Shown: piece by piece, positions 47,429 to 57,246 of the stretch
How the letters are laid out: every line of letters begins with the position of its first letter
Position numbering within the stretch: the first letter of the stretch is position 1
Program-made: the position numbers and the translations under genes
Origin: Lacimicrobium sp. SS2-24
GTDB taxonomy: Bacteria; Pseudomonadota; Gammaproteobacteria; Enterobacterales; Alteromonadaceae
DNA length: 64,000 nucleotides
Assembly (NCBI RefSeq): GCF_002201535.1
Contig: NZ_NIWW01000011.1
Location: 34,708 to 98,707, forward strand
Direction of reading: 5' to 3'
Notes under the pieces: generated by a model
Databases searched by the model: none
What the model saw: only the letters and a program-made list of their open reading frames with translations
Told to the model about the DNA's origin: nothing

Positions 47429-48970
47429 ATGACCACAGATATCCAGCAAGAAGAAAACCGACTCATCGCAGAGCGCCGCGCAAAGCTGGCGGAGATCCGC
47501 GAAAACTGCAAGGCCAAGGGCCATCCGAACGATTTTCATCGTGAGCATTACAGCCAGGATTTGCAGGATGAGTTTGGTGAGATGGACAAACCTCAGCTCG
47601 AAGAGCTGGGTAAAGTGGTCAGCGTAGCCGGCCGTATTCTGGCTAAACGTGGTCCTTTCCTGTTGTTGCAGGATATGAAAGGGCGCATTCAGGCTTACGC
47701 AAGCAAAGACGCACAGAAAGACATTAAAGCCCGCTTCGGGAGTCTGGATATCGGAGACATCATTGGTGTTAAGGGCGTATTGCACAAATCCGGTAAAGGG
47801 GATTTATATGTGGATATGGCCGAGTACAGCTTACTGACCAAATCACTGAGACCCCTGCCGGAGAAGTTCCACGGTCTGGCCGATCAGGAGACCAAATACC
47901 GTCAGCGGTATGTGGATCTGATCATGAGTCAGCAGACCCGCGATACCTTTAAGGTGCGCAGTCAGATTGTAAACGGCATACGTCGCTACCTCAGTGAACG
48001 GGACTTTATGGAAGTGGAAACGCCCATGTTGCAGGTGATTCCGGGCGGTGCTTCGGCGAAACCCTTTGTCACCCACCACAATGCGCTGGATATCGACATG
48101 TATCTGCGTATTGCCCCTGAACTCTATCTGAAGCGTCTGGTCGTGGGCGGTTTTGAGCGTGTGTTTGAAATCAACCGTAATTTCCGCAACGAAGGGCTCT
48201 CAACCCGCCACAACCCGGAATTTACCATGATTGAATTCTATCAGGCCTATGCGGACTATCATGACCTGATGGATCTTACCGAAGATATGCTGCGCACTTT
48301 GGCCAATGATGTGCTGGGGACAACGGATATTGTCAATACGGTACGCGATACCGAAGGCAATGTACTTGAAGAAAAGCATTATGATTTTGCCAGGCCTTTT
48401 GCCCGTCTGAGCATGGGCGATGCGATCCTGAAATACTGGCCAGAGGCCGATGAGGCCGCGATTCGTGATCCGGAAAATCACCTGGACAGCCTCAAAGCCA
48501 TGGCCAAAAAGCTGCATATTAAGGAGCCGGAAGTGGACGGCATCTGGGGCGCGGGTAAATACCTTTGTGAGATCTTCGAAGCCACGGCCGAAGAGCAGCT
48601 TGATCAGCCCACCTTTATAACCGAGTACCCCTGGGAAGTGTCGCCGCTGGCCAGGCGCAATGACGATAACCCGTTTATTACCGACAGGTTTGAGTTTTTT
48701 GTCGGTGGCCGGGAACTGGCCAATGGTTTTTCTGAGCTTAATGATGCCGAAGATCAGGCGGCTCGTTTCCGTAAGCAAGTGGAAGAAAAAGACGCCGGTG
48801 ATGAAGAAGCCATGCACTTTGATGAAGACTATATCCGTGCGCTGGAATATGGTTTGCCGCCTACCGCGGGCGAGGGCATCGGTATCGATCGATTGGTGAT
48901 GTTATTCACTGACAGCCCCACCATTAAAGACGTGATCCTGTTCCCCCATATGCGTCCGCAAGGGGAGTAA
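47429..48970 (+). CDS. lysS: lysyl-tRNA synthetase, class II
   Basis: Charges tRNA-Lys. 513 aa with an N-terminal OB anticodon-binding domain ([15 protein letters not shown] ... [11 protein letters not shown]) and the class II core: motif 1 [13 protein letters not shown], motif 2 [15 protein letters not shown], motif 3 [11 protein letters not shown]. Two starts are open: GTG 47423 and ATG 47429. AGGAAG at 47416-47421 is only correctly spaced for ATG 47429. Downstream of prfB by 31 bases, the usual prfB-lysS pair. The stop is followed directly by a repeat array. Confidence 0.96.
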   Translation: MTTDIQQEENRLIAERRAKLAEIRENCKAKGHPNDFHREHYSQDLQDEFGEMDKPQLEELGKVVSVAGRILAKRGPFLLLQDMKGRIQAYASKDAQKDIKARFGSLDIGDIIGVKGVLHKSGKGDLYVDMAEYSLLTKSLRPLPEKFHGLADQETKYRQRYVDLIMSQQTRDTFKVRSQIVNGIRRYLSERDFMEVETPMLQVIPGGASAKPFVTHHNALDIDMYLRIAPELYLKRLVVGGFERVFEINRNFRNEGLSTRHNPEFTMIEFYQAYADYHDLMDLTEDMLRTLANDVLGTTDIVNTVRDTEGNVLEEKHYDFARPFARLSMGDAILKYWPEADEAAIRDPENHLDSLKAMAKKLHIKEPEVDGIWGAGKYLCEIFEATAEEQLDQPTFITEYPWEVSPLARRNDDNPFITDRFEFFVGGRELANGFSELNDAEDQAARFRKQVEEKDAGDEEAMHFDEDYIRALEYGLPPTAGEGIGIDRLVMLFTDSPTIKDVILFPHMRPQGE

Positions 48971-48987
48971 CGGCGCCAGCGTTGGTC

Positions 48988-49425
48988 TGACTGTCAGCTT
49001 AAGGTCACTGGATGCCCGACAATCACGTTCGGGCATGACCAAGGCGGGTGCTTTCTCGAATCCAGACACCCAGCCATTCCCGCGAAGGCGGGAATCCAGT
49101 GCATTTTGTGGGGTATGACTGCGAGCTTAAGGTTACTCGATGCCCGACAACACCATTCGGGCATGACCAAGGCGGCGCTTTCTCGAATCCAGACACCCAA
49201 TCATTCCCGCGAAGGCGGGAATCCAGTGCCTTTTGTTGGGTATGACTGCGAGCTTAAGGTCACTGGATGCCCGACAACCACATTCGGGCATGACCAAGGC
49301 GGGCGCTTTCTCGAATCCAGACACCCAGTCATTCCCGCGCAGGCGGGAATCCAGGGTCTTTTGTTAAGGCCTGACGGCGAGCTTAAGGTCACTGGATGCC
49401 CGACAACAGCATTCGGGCATAAGAA
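48988..49425. repeat. second tandem array of the two-palindrome repeat (about 128-bp units)
   Basis: Four B modules (GGATGCCCGA/TCGGGCAT, the second degenerate at GATGCCCGACAACACC) alternate with three A modules beginning at about 49073, 49200 and 49328. Linkers share TTTCTCGAATCCAGACACCCA, different from those of the 39.6 kb array, so the two arrays expanded independently. It fills the gap between converging lysS and the GspA-like ATPase gene. Confidence 0.93.
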
Positions 49426-49480
49426 AGGGGCCAGGTAAGCGTCAGGTTAACGCCCCGGCTGGTGAGGTTCACAAGAGACG

Positions 49481-50521
49481 TTATTCGTCGGACTTGAGTC
49501 GCACGTAGGTCTTGTACTTCTTCTTTAACAGCTTATCGATATAGCGCGTCAGCTTCACTTTTTGACTAATGGCGTCATCCAGTGCATCAGTCAGCTCCTT
49601 GAGCATGCCTTTGTAGTACTCAATATCCTTGGAGACCTGTGCTGAGGTCGAGGCAGACTGATCCGGCTCCCGGATGGGGGTAGTTTCTTTGATGGCGGGT
49701 GTGTCCTGAATAAACATTTCATCGGCCACTTCATCCACCACTGCTTCCACCGCGGCCTCATTTAATTCTTTGAGCTCTTCCAAAAATCCGTACAACAGTA
49801 TTCTGTCAGTCAGGGTATTGATTTTACGCGGGACACCCTGGGTAAATTCAAAGATCTTCTGATAAGCGCCATCGGTAAACAGCGCGGCACCCCGCCAACC
49901 GGCGTGATACAGGCGAAATTCGATATAGTTTTTGACATCCACATCGGTCAGTGGCGAAAGGTGACAGGACGCGACGATACGCTGCCTGAACTGTTCCATG
50001 TTGGGCGCCCGCAGGATGGGCTGCAGCTCTTCCTGACCCAGCAAAAAGCTTTGCAGCAAAGGTTTACCTTTGGACTGAAAGTTGGACAACATGCGCAGCT
50101 CTTCGATGGTCTCCAGCGGCAAGTTCTGCGCTTCATCCACCAATAACAAGGCCCGTTTGCCCTGTTGATTGAGCTGAAAGAGAAAGTTTTCCAGATCTTT
50201 TAGAATATCTGCCTTGGTTTTACCTGCCACCTCGATATCAAATTTACTGGCGACCATCTTGACCAGCTCATCGGGAGAGAGTTTTGGCGTGACGATCTGT
50301 GCAGCGAAAATATCGTCCTGGATTTCTTCCAGCAAACTGTTTGCAATGGTGGTCTTGCCGGTCCCGATGCCGCCGGTAATGACAATAAACCCTTCAGCCT
50401 GAGCCAGGCCATATTCCAGGTAGGATAACGCCCGTTTATGCCATTTACTGGCAAAGAAAAAACTAGGGTCCGGCGTCAGCTGGAAAGGTTTGGCATTAAG
50501 TCCATAAAAGCTTTCGTACAT
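49481..50521 (-). CDS. GspA/XrtA-associated-type AAA+ ATPase with C-terminal coiled coil
   Basis: 346-aa AAA+ ATPase. Start at 50521 gives MYESFYGLNAKPFQLTPDP, the signature of the ExeA/MshM/PEP-CTERM-associated ATPase group. Walker A is GGIGTGKTT and Walker B LLVDEAQN. In place of a membrane helix, the C-terminal 100 residues are an acidic linker and a Lys-rich coiled coil (about 290-345). No exosortase, MSHA or secretion gene adjoins it, so its partner is elsewhere. The frame to 50596 adds 25 unconserved residues. Confidence 0.82.
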   Translation of the reverse strand: MYESFYGLNAKPFQLTPDPSFFFASKWHKRALSYLEYGLAQAEGFIVITGGIGTGKTTIANSLLEEIQDDIFAAQIVTPKLSPDELVKMVASKFDIEVAGKTKADILKDLENFLFQLNQQGKRALLLVDEAQNLPLETIEELRMLSNFQSKGKPLLQSFLLGQEELQPILRAPNMEQFRQRIVASCHLSPLTDVDVKNYIEFRLYHAGWRGAALFTDGAYQKIFEFTQGVPRKINTLTDRILLYGFLEELKELNEAAVEAVVDEVADEMFIQDTPAIKETTPIREPDQSASTSAQVSKDIEYYKGMLKELTDALDDAISQKVKLTRYIDKLLKKKYKTYVRLKSDE

Positions 50522-50873
50522 GAATAAAACTCGCTTCCTAGATAGTACCCGCCGGGAGCCGGTCTTGTGGTCCGTGCTCTGTTGTGGGGTGATCATGCAT
50601 TACGTTAACGCTGTGCCTGGTCGCTATGCTCGGCGGAAACATTCCCGCTATCACCAGTGCAACATGAATTCAACGGGATAGCGTCAGCGTATTAGTTGTT
50701 GGCCCTTATCCATGCTAAGTGTACAGGGCAAAACAAGCAAATAATATAAAATCGGCACACCTTTTCCACCTCTTATCCGCCCGCCAGTGCGCCGACAGCC
50801 AACATCTCACTGGTCGCATATCCGCATCCGAAAAATTAGGGTAAAATGGCAAGAAAAAGCAACAGGGTCGTTC
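50522..50873. other. divergent promoter region between the ATPase and lpxL
   Basis: About 350 bases with no credible ORF. A TAAAAT hexamer at 50841-50846 could be the -10 for lpxL. A 7-bp inverted repeat (CGCTATC/GATAGCG) lies around 50649-50685. Nothing else recognised. Confidence 0.4.
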
Positions 50874-51794
50874 GTGCACGTAAAAGCTCCCACATTTCAA
50901 CTGTCCTTTTTTCACCCCAGATACTGGCTGACCTGGCTCAGTGTTGCATTGCTGTATGTGATTTCCTGGTTACCTTACCAGCTGCAAATTTGGCTTGGAA
51001 AAGCCGTAGGGCGTTTGCTCTACCATGTGCTCAAATCCAGGCGCAAAGTGGCACAGCGCAATATCGAGCTGAGCTTCCCAGAGCTGTCGGCGCAGGAACA
51101 GCAAAAACTCGTTAAGGCAAACCTTGAATCTGCGGGTATCGCGTTGTTTGAGACCGGTATGGGCTGGTGGTGGCCTGATTGGCGAGTGAGAAGGAAAGGG
51201 CGCGTCTTTGGCTATGAGCATGTTGAACGCATTCTTGAGAAAGGCAAAGGTGTTTTCGGGTTGGTGATTCACAATATGAACCTGGAGTTTAACTGCAGGG
51301 TCATAGGATTGAAGCATCCCAGTGTCGCTTTTTACCGGCCACACAATAATCCACTGATGGAATATATGCAGTATCATGGGCGGGCCCGCTCGAACAAGTA
51401 CCTGATTAATAAGCGAGCCGTGGGCGATATGCTCAAGGCCCTGAACAAGCAGGAATTGGGATTGTATTTTCCGGATCAGGACTATGGTCCGAGGCGCTGC
51501 GAGTTTGTACCTTTTTTTGCGGTAAAGGAAACGGCCACCACCACCGGAACCTTGTTGTTTGCCAAAGAAGCGAACTGCGAAACCGTCTTTCTGTTGCCCC
51601 TTCGTACCGCCAGGGGGTATGAAGTGCATATTTTGCCCGGACTTGAAGATTTCCCCTCAGGAGACGATAAACTGGATGTAAGTCGCATTAATAAACGCAT
51701 TGAGGAGATGGTGATGAAGGCGCCGGAACAATATTTATGGATGCATAAACGGTTTAAAACCCGGCCCGAGCATGCACCCGAATCGCTGTATTAA
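50874..51794 (+). CDS. lpxL: lipid A biosynthesis lauroyl acyltransferase (LpxL/HtrB family)
   Basis: Inner-membrane enzyme that adds a secondary acyl chain to Kdo2-lipid IVA. With GTG at 50874 (AGGG at about 50863-50866) the product is 306 aa, the E. coli LpxL length, starting MHVKAPTFQLSFFHPRYWLTW. The acyltransferase HX4E motif is HNMNLE. Family pieces VAFYRPHNNPLMEYM, FPDQDYGPRR, KETATTTGTL and the ending PEQYLWMHKRFKTRP are intact. The open frame to 50787 is not conserved. LpxM or LpxP specificity cannot be excluded. Confidence 0.94.
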   Translation: MHVKAPTFQLSFFHPRYWLTWLSVALLYVISWLPYQLQIWLGKAVGRLLYHVLKSRRKVAQRNIELSFPELSAQEQQKLVKANLESAGIALFETGMGWWWPDWRVRRKGRVFGYEHVERILEKGKGVFGLVIHNMNLEFNCRVIGLKHPSVAFYRPHNNPLMEYMQYHGRARSNKYLINKRAVGDMLKALNKQELGLYFPDQDYGPRRCEFVPFFAVKETATTTGTLLFAKEANCETVFLLPLRTARGYEVHILPGLEDFPSGDDKLDVSRINKRIEEMVMKAPEQYLWMHKRFKTRPEHAPESLY

Positions 51795-51821
51795 CTGTCT
51801 GAAAAGAGCTGTATAAAGACA

Positions 51822-52451
51822 ATGAAAAAGAAAACGTCCTCTACAAATTCGGTATGGTTCCGACACCTTGGGTTAGCCCTGGTGCTGATTATCATCGCTA
51901 CGGTGGTGATTAATCTGGAGACCATCCGCAGTTCCAGTCCGGTGCCTGAGGGACAGAAACCCAAACGGAACCCTGCCACCGGATTGTCAGACTTTTATGC
52001 GCAGTATCGCTCCGGTCCCAGTCAATTGTCGCTGGATAATACCAGTGATTTTGTGATGCCAGTGAAAACTGATGAAGAACCTCTTGAGCAGCGCCTGCAA
52101 AATATGGAGAGTCTGCAGCGATCTGTGACTGGACGCTGGGTGGGCGAACATCGTTACCGCACTTTCAAGGCAGGCGGCACCCTTCGGGAGGTGATTACCG
52201 CGTACGCACAGGCGGAGGGCATGCAGTTACTGTGGGAGCTGAATCAGGACTTTGTGGTGAAAAGCAGCTTTCAGATTGAAGATACCATTGCCGGAGCATT
52301 GGGGCAGATTGCCACGGCGGTGGACAGCAATTTTAACGGCACGGTGGAGGCCTTTTTCTGCCCCAGACAGCGCACCTTTGTGATCACCGCCCGTGTGAAT
52401 GATTATCTGCGTCAATATTGCAGTCCGGTGCGTGCAGGTCAGCGCGGCTGA
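51822..52451 (+). CDS. TcpQ C-terminal-domain protein
   Basis: 209-aa protein with one N-terminal membrane helix (about 15-31) and a periplasmic C-terminal domain of the toxin-coregulated-pilus Q type: YRTFKAGGTLREVITAYAQ, MQLLWELNQDFVV, and a Cys pair (FFCPRQRTFV ... QYCSPV) that probably forms a disulfide. TcpQ stabilises the TcpC secretin in Vibrio. Here no pilus genes adjoin, and it follows lpxL by 27 bases on the same strand. Secretin or envelope support is inference. Confidence 0.78.
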   Translation: MKKKTSSTNSVWFRHLGLALVLIIIATVVINLETIRSSSPVPEGQKPKRNPATGLSDFYAQYRSGPSQLSLDNTSDFVMPVKTDEEPLEQRLQNMESLQRSVTGRWVGEHRYRTFKAGGTLREVITAYAQAEGMQLLWELNQDFVVKSSFQIEDTIAGALGQIATAVDSNFNGTVEAFFCPRQRTFVITARVNDYLRQYCSPVRAGQRG

Positions 52452-52564
52452 CATACACTCTGATTTTGCGGGTATGGGAATGCCGCCCGCTCTAAGTGAT
52501 AAGCCGCGTATCAGACACACAATCTGCTGCTAAGGGGCGGATATTCCCAGCGCTGTTTTAACGC

Positions 52565-55420
52565 TTATTCAAAGACCTGCTGCCAGATATGACTGACCTG
52601 TTGCTGCAACGCGTTTAAGTCACCCGTGGTGTCAATGGCCGGCTCGCCGGCGAGGGTATGGCGATGACCGGCGTTGCGGTATATCAGATAGGCCTGAGTG
52701 AGCACGTTGACCCAATCCGGATCAATGATCTCGTGTATTTCCAGTGTTCTGAGTATGCGCACATTGTCTGAAAATTCGCACAGTTGGGGATATCGGGCAC
52801 TATGGGCCAACACCCAGAACTGCACCAGAAATTCGATATCGGCAATGCCGCCCCGGCCCTGCTTTAAATCAAAGGCGGTATCGTCGTGGCGAGTTTTACT
52901 CAGATGCTCGCGCATTTTTTCACGCATTTGGCGCACATCGTCGCGTAGTTTCTGTATCTCTCTGGGCTGGCACAAGACCTGTTTGCGGATGTGATTGAAT
53001 TCTTCTGCCAGGGAGGTGTCTGCGAACACGACCCGCCCTCTGACTAAGGCCTGGTGCTCCCAGGTCCAGGCTTCCTGATGCTGGTATTCGGCAAAGCCAT
53101 TCACATGGCAAACCAGCAGGCCCGCATTACCGGAGGGCCGCAAGCGTAAATCGGTCTCGTAAAGATCTCCTGAAGCGGTTTTGGTGTTAAACAGGTGCAT
53201 AATGCGTTGCGCCAGTTTGATATAGAAATTACCGGATTCGATGGCTTTCTCGCCATCGGTCTGTTGCTGAGAGTTGCAGTTATGCAAAAAAACCAGATCC
53301 AAATCTGAGCCATAGCCCAGCTCAATGCCACCCAGTTTGCCGTATGCGACCACTGCAAACCCTAGTTCATCCCCTTGCACGCCGGCGGGACGCCCGTAAC
53401 GCGCGACCATTTGCTGCCAGGCATCCAGCACCACTTCTTTGATAACCGCCTCGGCCAGAAAGGTTAGATGATCACTGACTTCCATTACTGGTAGCACCCC
53501 GGTTACATCTGCCGCGGCGATTTTCAGTTGCTGGCTGAGTTTAAACTGACGCAAGGCTTCCATCTGGGCTTCCAGATCCTGCTCCGGAATGCGCAGCATA
53601 CTCATTCTTAACTCGTCGCCGTAGCCATCCAAAGGTGTCAGTTCATACAAATGGGCGGCATTGAGCAACTCATCGAGCAAAATGGGGAAATGGGATATTT
53701 GTTGCGCAATCCACGGACTGGCGCTGCACAGTCTGACCAGTTGTTCCATGGCCCCGCGGTTTTCCAGCAGTAGTTCAAGGTAGGTGGTACGACGGCAGAT
53801 GGATTTTATGACGACCATCATGCGCTCCAATAACTGCTGTGCCTGTTCGTTTTCCAATACCAGATGTAACAGGCAGGGCATCAGTTTATCCAGTGTTTCC
53901 CGGCCTCGTTTACCCATGCTGCGTTGGCGCATTTCTTCTGCAAAGACTTTGAGCTTTTGCCATAATTCTTCACTTTTTTGCTGACAGACAAACTGTTGCA
54001 GCAGCGGTAGCGCCTCCTCGTCATTGAGGGGGAGCGTCCAGAGGTCGACCAGATCGCTGATTTCTTCTGCATCCTGTGTCTCGGGCTCATCACCAATCAG
54101 CTGCATAAACTGCTCATGGATGAAAGCCATATGGCGATTCAGCTCAGAGACAAAGGCGGCGTAGTCGTCGAACCCCATCACCTGACTGAGGCGAAGCTGG
54201 TCTGATTGCTCCTCAGGTAGTTGCTGGGTCTGCTGGTCTGAAAACTGTTGCAGGCTGTGTTCGGTCTTGCGTAAAAACAGATAGGCTTCACGTAACTGCT
54301 CTGCGTCCTGCACTTGCAGGTATTCACGCTGTTTGAGTACATCGAGGATTGTGAGCAGACTGGGGTGTTGCAGATCCTGTTCGCGTCCGCCGCGAATAAG
54401 CTGAAACGTCTGCACAATAAACTCTACTTCGCGAATACCGCCAGCGCCGAGTTTAATGTTGTCAGTGAGCTGACGGCGGCGCACTTCTTTACTGATCAGC
54501 GCTTTCATATTGCGCAGTGCGTCAATGGCAGAAAAATCGATGTAGCGGCGAAATACGAAAGGACGCAGGATGGCGCTCAGTTCTTCAGTGGCGGAGTCCT
54601 GCAGGTTGATGACCCGCCCCTTCACCATGGCATAGCGTTCCCACTCCCTGCCTTGTTCCTGATAATAATCCTCCAGTGCCGCGAAATGCATTACCAGCGG
54701 TCCGCTGTCACCAAAGGGGCGCAGGCGCATATCGACACGAAATACCTGCCCCTGAGCGGTAATCTGATTGAGCGCCGAAATCAGTTTTTGTCCTACTTTG
54801 GTAAAAAACTGCTGGTTCTCGAGGGTCTTTTTGCCGCCTTCAGTTTCGCCCTGCTGGGGATAGCAGAATATTAAGTCGATATCGGAGGAAAAATTCAGTT
54901 CGCCGCCCCCTAGCTTGCCCATACCAATGATCAGCATAGCTTGCTGCTGGCCCTCCGCCCTGGGGTAGCCATAGCGCTTGGCAAGATGCTCATAGCACCA
55001 CTCGTAAGCTGCGCTGATCAGAGCATCCGCTAAGAGTGATACTTGCTCTAATGAGGTTTCAATATCCTGCTGGTTGGTCAAATCAAGCCAGGCCAGACGC
55101 ACCATTTGCAGGCGTCGGTATTGTCGCAGCTGGTCGTGTAGCGCACCTTCTTCGCTCACGTCGCGAAGTTGTGTGCGTAGCTCATCGGCATAATCGGGAT
55201 GGGCTGCACCGAGCAATCCCTCTTCCAGCAACAAAGTGAGCAGCGACGGGTCCTGGATGCAGCTGCGCGCAATAAAGTCACTCAGAGCGAAAACCGGCAT
55301 CAGCGCCCGCTGATGACGGTGGAGGCTGTCATTCCCGGGATGGGCGTCAATCAGTTGCTGCCAGTAGTCCTGTGCTATCTTGCCGAGCATGATGAGGATG
55401 TCCTGCTTGGTTGCTGTCAT
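52565..55420 (-). CDS. glnE: bifunctional glutamine synthetase adenylyltransferase/deadenylase
   Basis: Adjusts glutamine synthetase by adding or removing AMP in response to PII. Two nucleotidyltransferase domains are visible, N-terminal deadenylase (GMGKLGGGELNFSSDIDLIF) and C-terminal adenylylase (AYGKLGGIELGYGSDLDLVF), each followed by helical domains with RxxxEFxxQ (GIREVEFIVQ, GIADIEFLVQ). 951 aa with the start at 55420, close to E. coli (946). The frame to 55444 adds eight residues; no strong ribosome site decides. Monocistronic. Confidence 0.95.
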   Translation of the reverse strand: MTATKQDILIMLGKIAQDYWQQLIDAHPGNDSLHRHQRALMPVFALSDFIARSCIQDPSLLTLLLEEGLLGAAHPDYADELRTQLRDVSEEGALHDQLRQYRRLQMVRLAWLDLTNQQDIETSLEQVSLLADALISAAYEWCYEHLAKRYGYPRAEGQQQAMLIIGMGKLGGGELNFSSDIDLIFCYPQQGETEGGKKTLENQQFFTKVGQKLISALNQITAQGQVFRVDMRLRPFGDSGPLVMHFAALEDYYQEQGREWERYAMVKGRVINLQDSATEELSAILRPFVFRRYIDFSAIDALRNMKALISKEVRRRQLTDNIKLGAGGIREVEFIVQTFQLIRGGREQDLQHPSLLTILDVLKQREYLQVQDAEQLREAYLFLRKTEHSLQQFSDQQTQQLPEEQSDQLRLSQVMGFDDYAAFVSELNRHMAFIHEQFMQLIGDEPETQDAEEISDLVDLWTLPLNDEEALPLLQQFVCQQKSEELWQKLKVFAEEMRQRSMGKRGRETLDKLMPCLLHLVLENEQAQQLLERMMVVIKSICRRTTYLELLLENRGAMEQLVRLCSASPWIAQQISHFPILLDELLNAAHLYELTPLDGYGDELRMSMLRIPEQDLEAQMEALRQFKLSQQLKIAAADVTGVLPVMEVSDHLTFLAEAVIKEVVLDAWQQMVARYGRPAGVQGDELGFAVVAYGKLGGIELGYGSDLDLVFLHNCNSQQQTDGEKAIESGNFYIKLAQRIMHLFNTKTASGDLYETDLRLRPSGNAGLLVCHVNGFAEYQHQEAWTWEHQALVRGRVVFADTSLAEEFNHIRKQVLCQPREIQKLRDDVRQMREKMREHLSKTRHDDTAFDLKQGRGGIADIEFLVQFWVLAHSARYPQLCEFSDNVRILRTLEIHEIIDPDWVNVLTQAYLIYRNAGHRHTLAGEPAIDTTGDLNALQQQVSHIWQQVFE

Positions 55421-55528
55421 CAGATGCCCAATATGCCAGCGCAACCGGGTGAATCCAATAACTTACCTTGCATTTACTTTGTTACCTAACGAATAATTAG
55501 CGTAAGACATGACTGATGCAGGCGATCT

Positions 55529-56431
55529 ATGCACGCGGATATACTGACTCTTTCCTACAGCCACGAAATGCTGGCCTATTTCAGCGCAGATATCGTCATT
55601 GCCCTGTTGCTGCTTATTATCATGCGCTGGGTGTACACCTTATGGACCAAGGTGGACGGTACCAAGGAATTGTCAGAAAAGGATAATTTTGCCTTTGGCG
55701 TCAGTGTCGCATCCAGTTTACTGGCACTGAGCGTGGTGGTGTGGAGTGCCGCAGAGCAGGCGTCATCCGATGACTATCTGACCCAATCACTACAGATGCT
55801 GGTGTACGGTATCGGCGGCATTATTCTGATTAAACTGGGGCGCTGGGCCCATGACAAAGTGATTCTCAACCGCTTTAACAAGCGAGAGCAAATTCTGCAA
55901 GGCAATGTCAGTATCGGCCTGGTGGATGGTGCTAACACTATCGCCACCGCAATGATTATACGCAGCGTGATGCTGTGGACAGATGGTTTTACCTGGTACA
56001 GCGGCATTGCCATTCTCAGTGGCTTTTTAGTGGCTCAGACCGTGATGCTGGTGACGACCCGGCTGATGGAGCGACGCTTTGCTCAGGATAATCAGGATGA
56101 CTCGATGCAGGACGTGCTGGTAAGAGGGCAGATCGCGCTGGCCATTCAGCATGGGGGGCACTTGTTGGGGGTGGCCTTCGCTGTCAGCGCGGCGAGTAAA
56201 CTACTGATTTATTATCCGGAGTCTTATGTCAGCAACCTGATTAACTGGCTGTTTCTGGCCATGCTATTTACCTTGCTGACCATTGTGCTTGCCTGGGTGG
56301 CAAAACGAGTGGTGTTGAAGGGGATCGATCTGGTTCGCGAAGTGGACTTACAGCACAACATTGGCGTGGCCAGTATTGAAATGGCGCTGACTATAGGTGT
56401 TGCACTGGTATTGCTGGGGTTAGTGTCCTGA
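55529..56431 (+). CDS. DUF350 integral membrane protein
   Basis: 300-aa protein with about eight membrane helices in two DUF350-like repeats: DNFAFGVSVASSLLALSVV and GQIALAIQHGGHLLGVAFAVS start equivalent helices. The family is of unknown function and often sits with stress or phage-shock genes. The stop overlaps the ATG of a potassium-channel gene (TGATG), so the two are translationally coupled and may work together at the membrane. The N-terminal start is the first ATG; the site upstream is weak. Confidence 0.8.
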   Translation: MHADILTLSYSHEMLAYFSADIVIALLLLIIMRWVYTLWTKVDGTKELSEKDNFAFGVSVASSLLALSVVVWSAAEQASSDDYLTQSLQMLVYGIGGIILIKLGRWAHDKVILNRFNKREQILQGNVSIGLVDGANTIATAMIIRSVMLWTDGFTWYSGIAILSGFLVAQTVMLVTTRLMERRFAQDNQDDSMQDVLVRGQIALAIQHGGHLLGVAFAVSAASKLLIYYPESYVSNLINWLFLAMLFTLLTIVLAWVAKRVVLKGIDLVREVDLQHNIGVASIEMALTIGVALVLLGLVS

Positions 56432-57207
56432 TGAGCACACATCGTTTCAAATTAGGTCCTTTTGACATCGGCATGATGGTGCTGTCTATTGTGGCGGTGG
56501 TGAATATCTCTGTATTGATGTTAATGCAATTAAGCGCAGATGTGCGCCACTACTTGCTGATTATGGATACGTTGATCTGTGTGGTCTTTTTACTGCACTT
56601 TTTCTATAACCTGGCTAACAGCGATAATCGTCTGGTGTATATCAAAGAGCACTGGATTGACTTTGTGGCCAGTATTCCCGCTATAGAAGTGTTCCGTCTG
56701 GCGCGCTTCTTACAGGTGCTTCGGGTGTTGCGTTTACTCAAGCATACCCGTCATCTGGTGCTGACCTCACTGAAGGACAGGATACAAACTACCCTGGCCA
56801 CCATGATGGTGGTGCTGGTGGTTTTAATTGGCGCCTCGGGCTTGTCGATTTATCTGATTGAATATGACTTGCCGGGTTCCAACATTCGCACCGCGGAGGA
56901 TGCCATCTGGTGGAGCCTGGTCACGATCTCCACCGTAGGCTACGGCGATTATTATCCGGTTTCTACGGCCGGACGGGTGGTCAGCATTTTGCTGATTCTC
57001 AGTGGTGTTAGTCTGTTTGGTGTCATCTCAGGTTATATTGCCTCTTACTTTATTACCCCGCAGGAAAAAGATCAGCTGGCCGTGCAGAACCGTCGTATTA
57101 ATAAAATGCAGGAACACCTCAACGAAATGGATACCTCTATTCAGGCAATCCACAAAAAACTAGATAGCCTGATTGAACACAAGAGGGACAGTGGGGAAGG
57201 GCACTGA
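56431..57207 (+). CDS. voltage-gated-type potassium channel (six TM)
   Basis: 258-aa ion channel. Helices S1-S3 are followed by a charged S4-like segment RLARFLQVLRVLRLLKHTRH, then S5, the pore with the selectivity filter TISTVGYGDYYP, and S6. The short C-terminal tail is a predicted coiled coil (NRRINKMQEHLNEMDTSI) that could tetramerise. No RCK/TrkA-N domain is fused. Coupled to the DUF350 gene upstream by a 1-base stop/start overlap. K+ selectivity is read from the filter; gating by voltage is inferred from S4. Confidence 0.92.
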   Translation: MSTHRFKLGPFDIGMMVLSIVAVVNISVLMLMQLSADVRHYLLIMDTLICVVFLLHFFYNLANSDNRLVYIKEHWIDFVASIPAIEVFRLARFLQVLRVLRLLKHTRHLVLTSLKDRIQTTLATMMVVLVVLIGASGLSIYLIEYDLPGSNIRTAEDAIWWSLVTISTVGYGDYYPVSTAGRVVSILLILSGVSLFGVISGYIASYFITPQEKDQLAVQNRRINKMQEHLNEMDTSIQAIHKKLDSLIEHKRDSGEGH

Positions 57208-57246
57208 GCCGCTCCCTGAAGTCTGCTTGTAAGAAAAGACAATGGC

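Noticed and set aside
48200..48817. 205-codon ORF antisense to lysS
   Set aside because: Antisense shadow of a strongly conserved synthetase core.
48994..49438. ORFs of 63-110 codons in the second array
   Set aside because: Same repeat-derived sequence on both strands; not genes.
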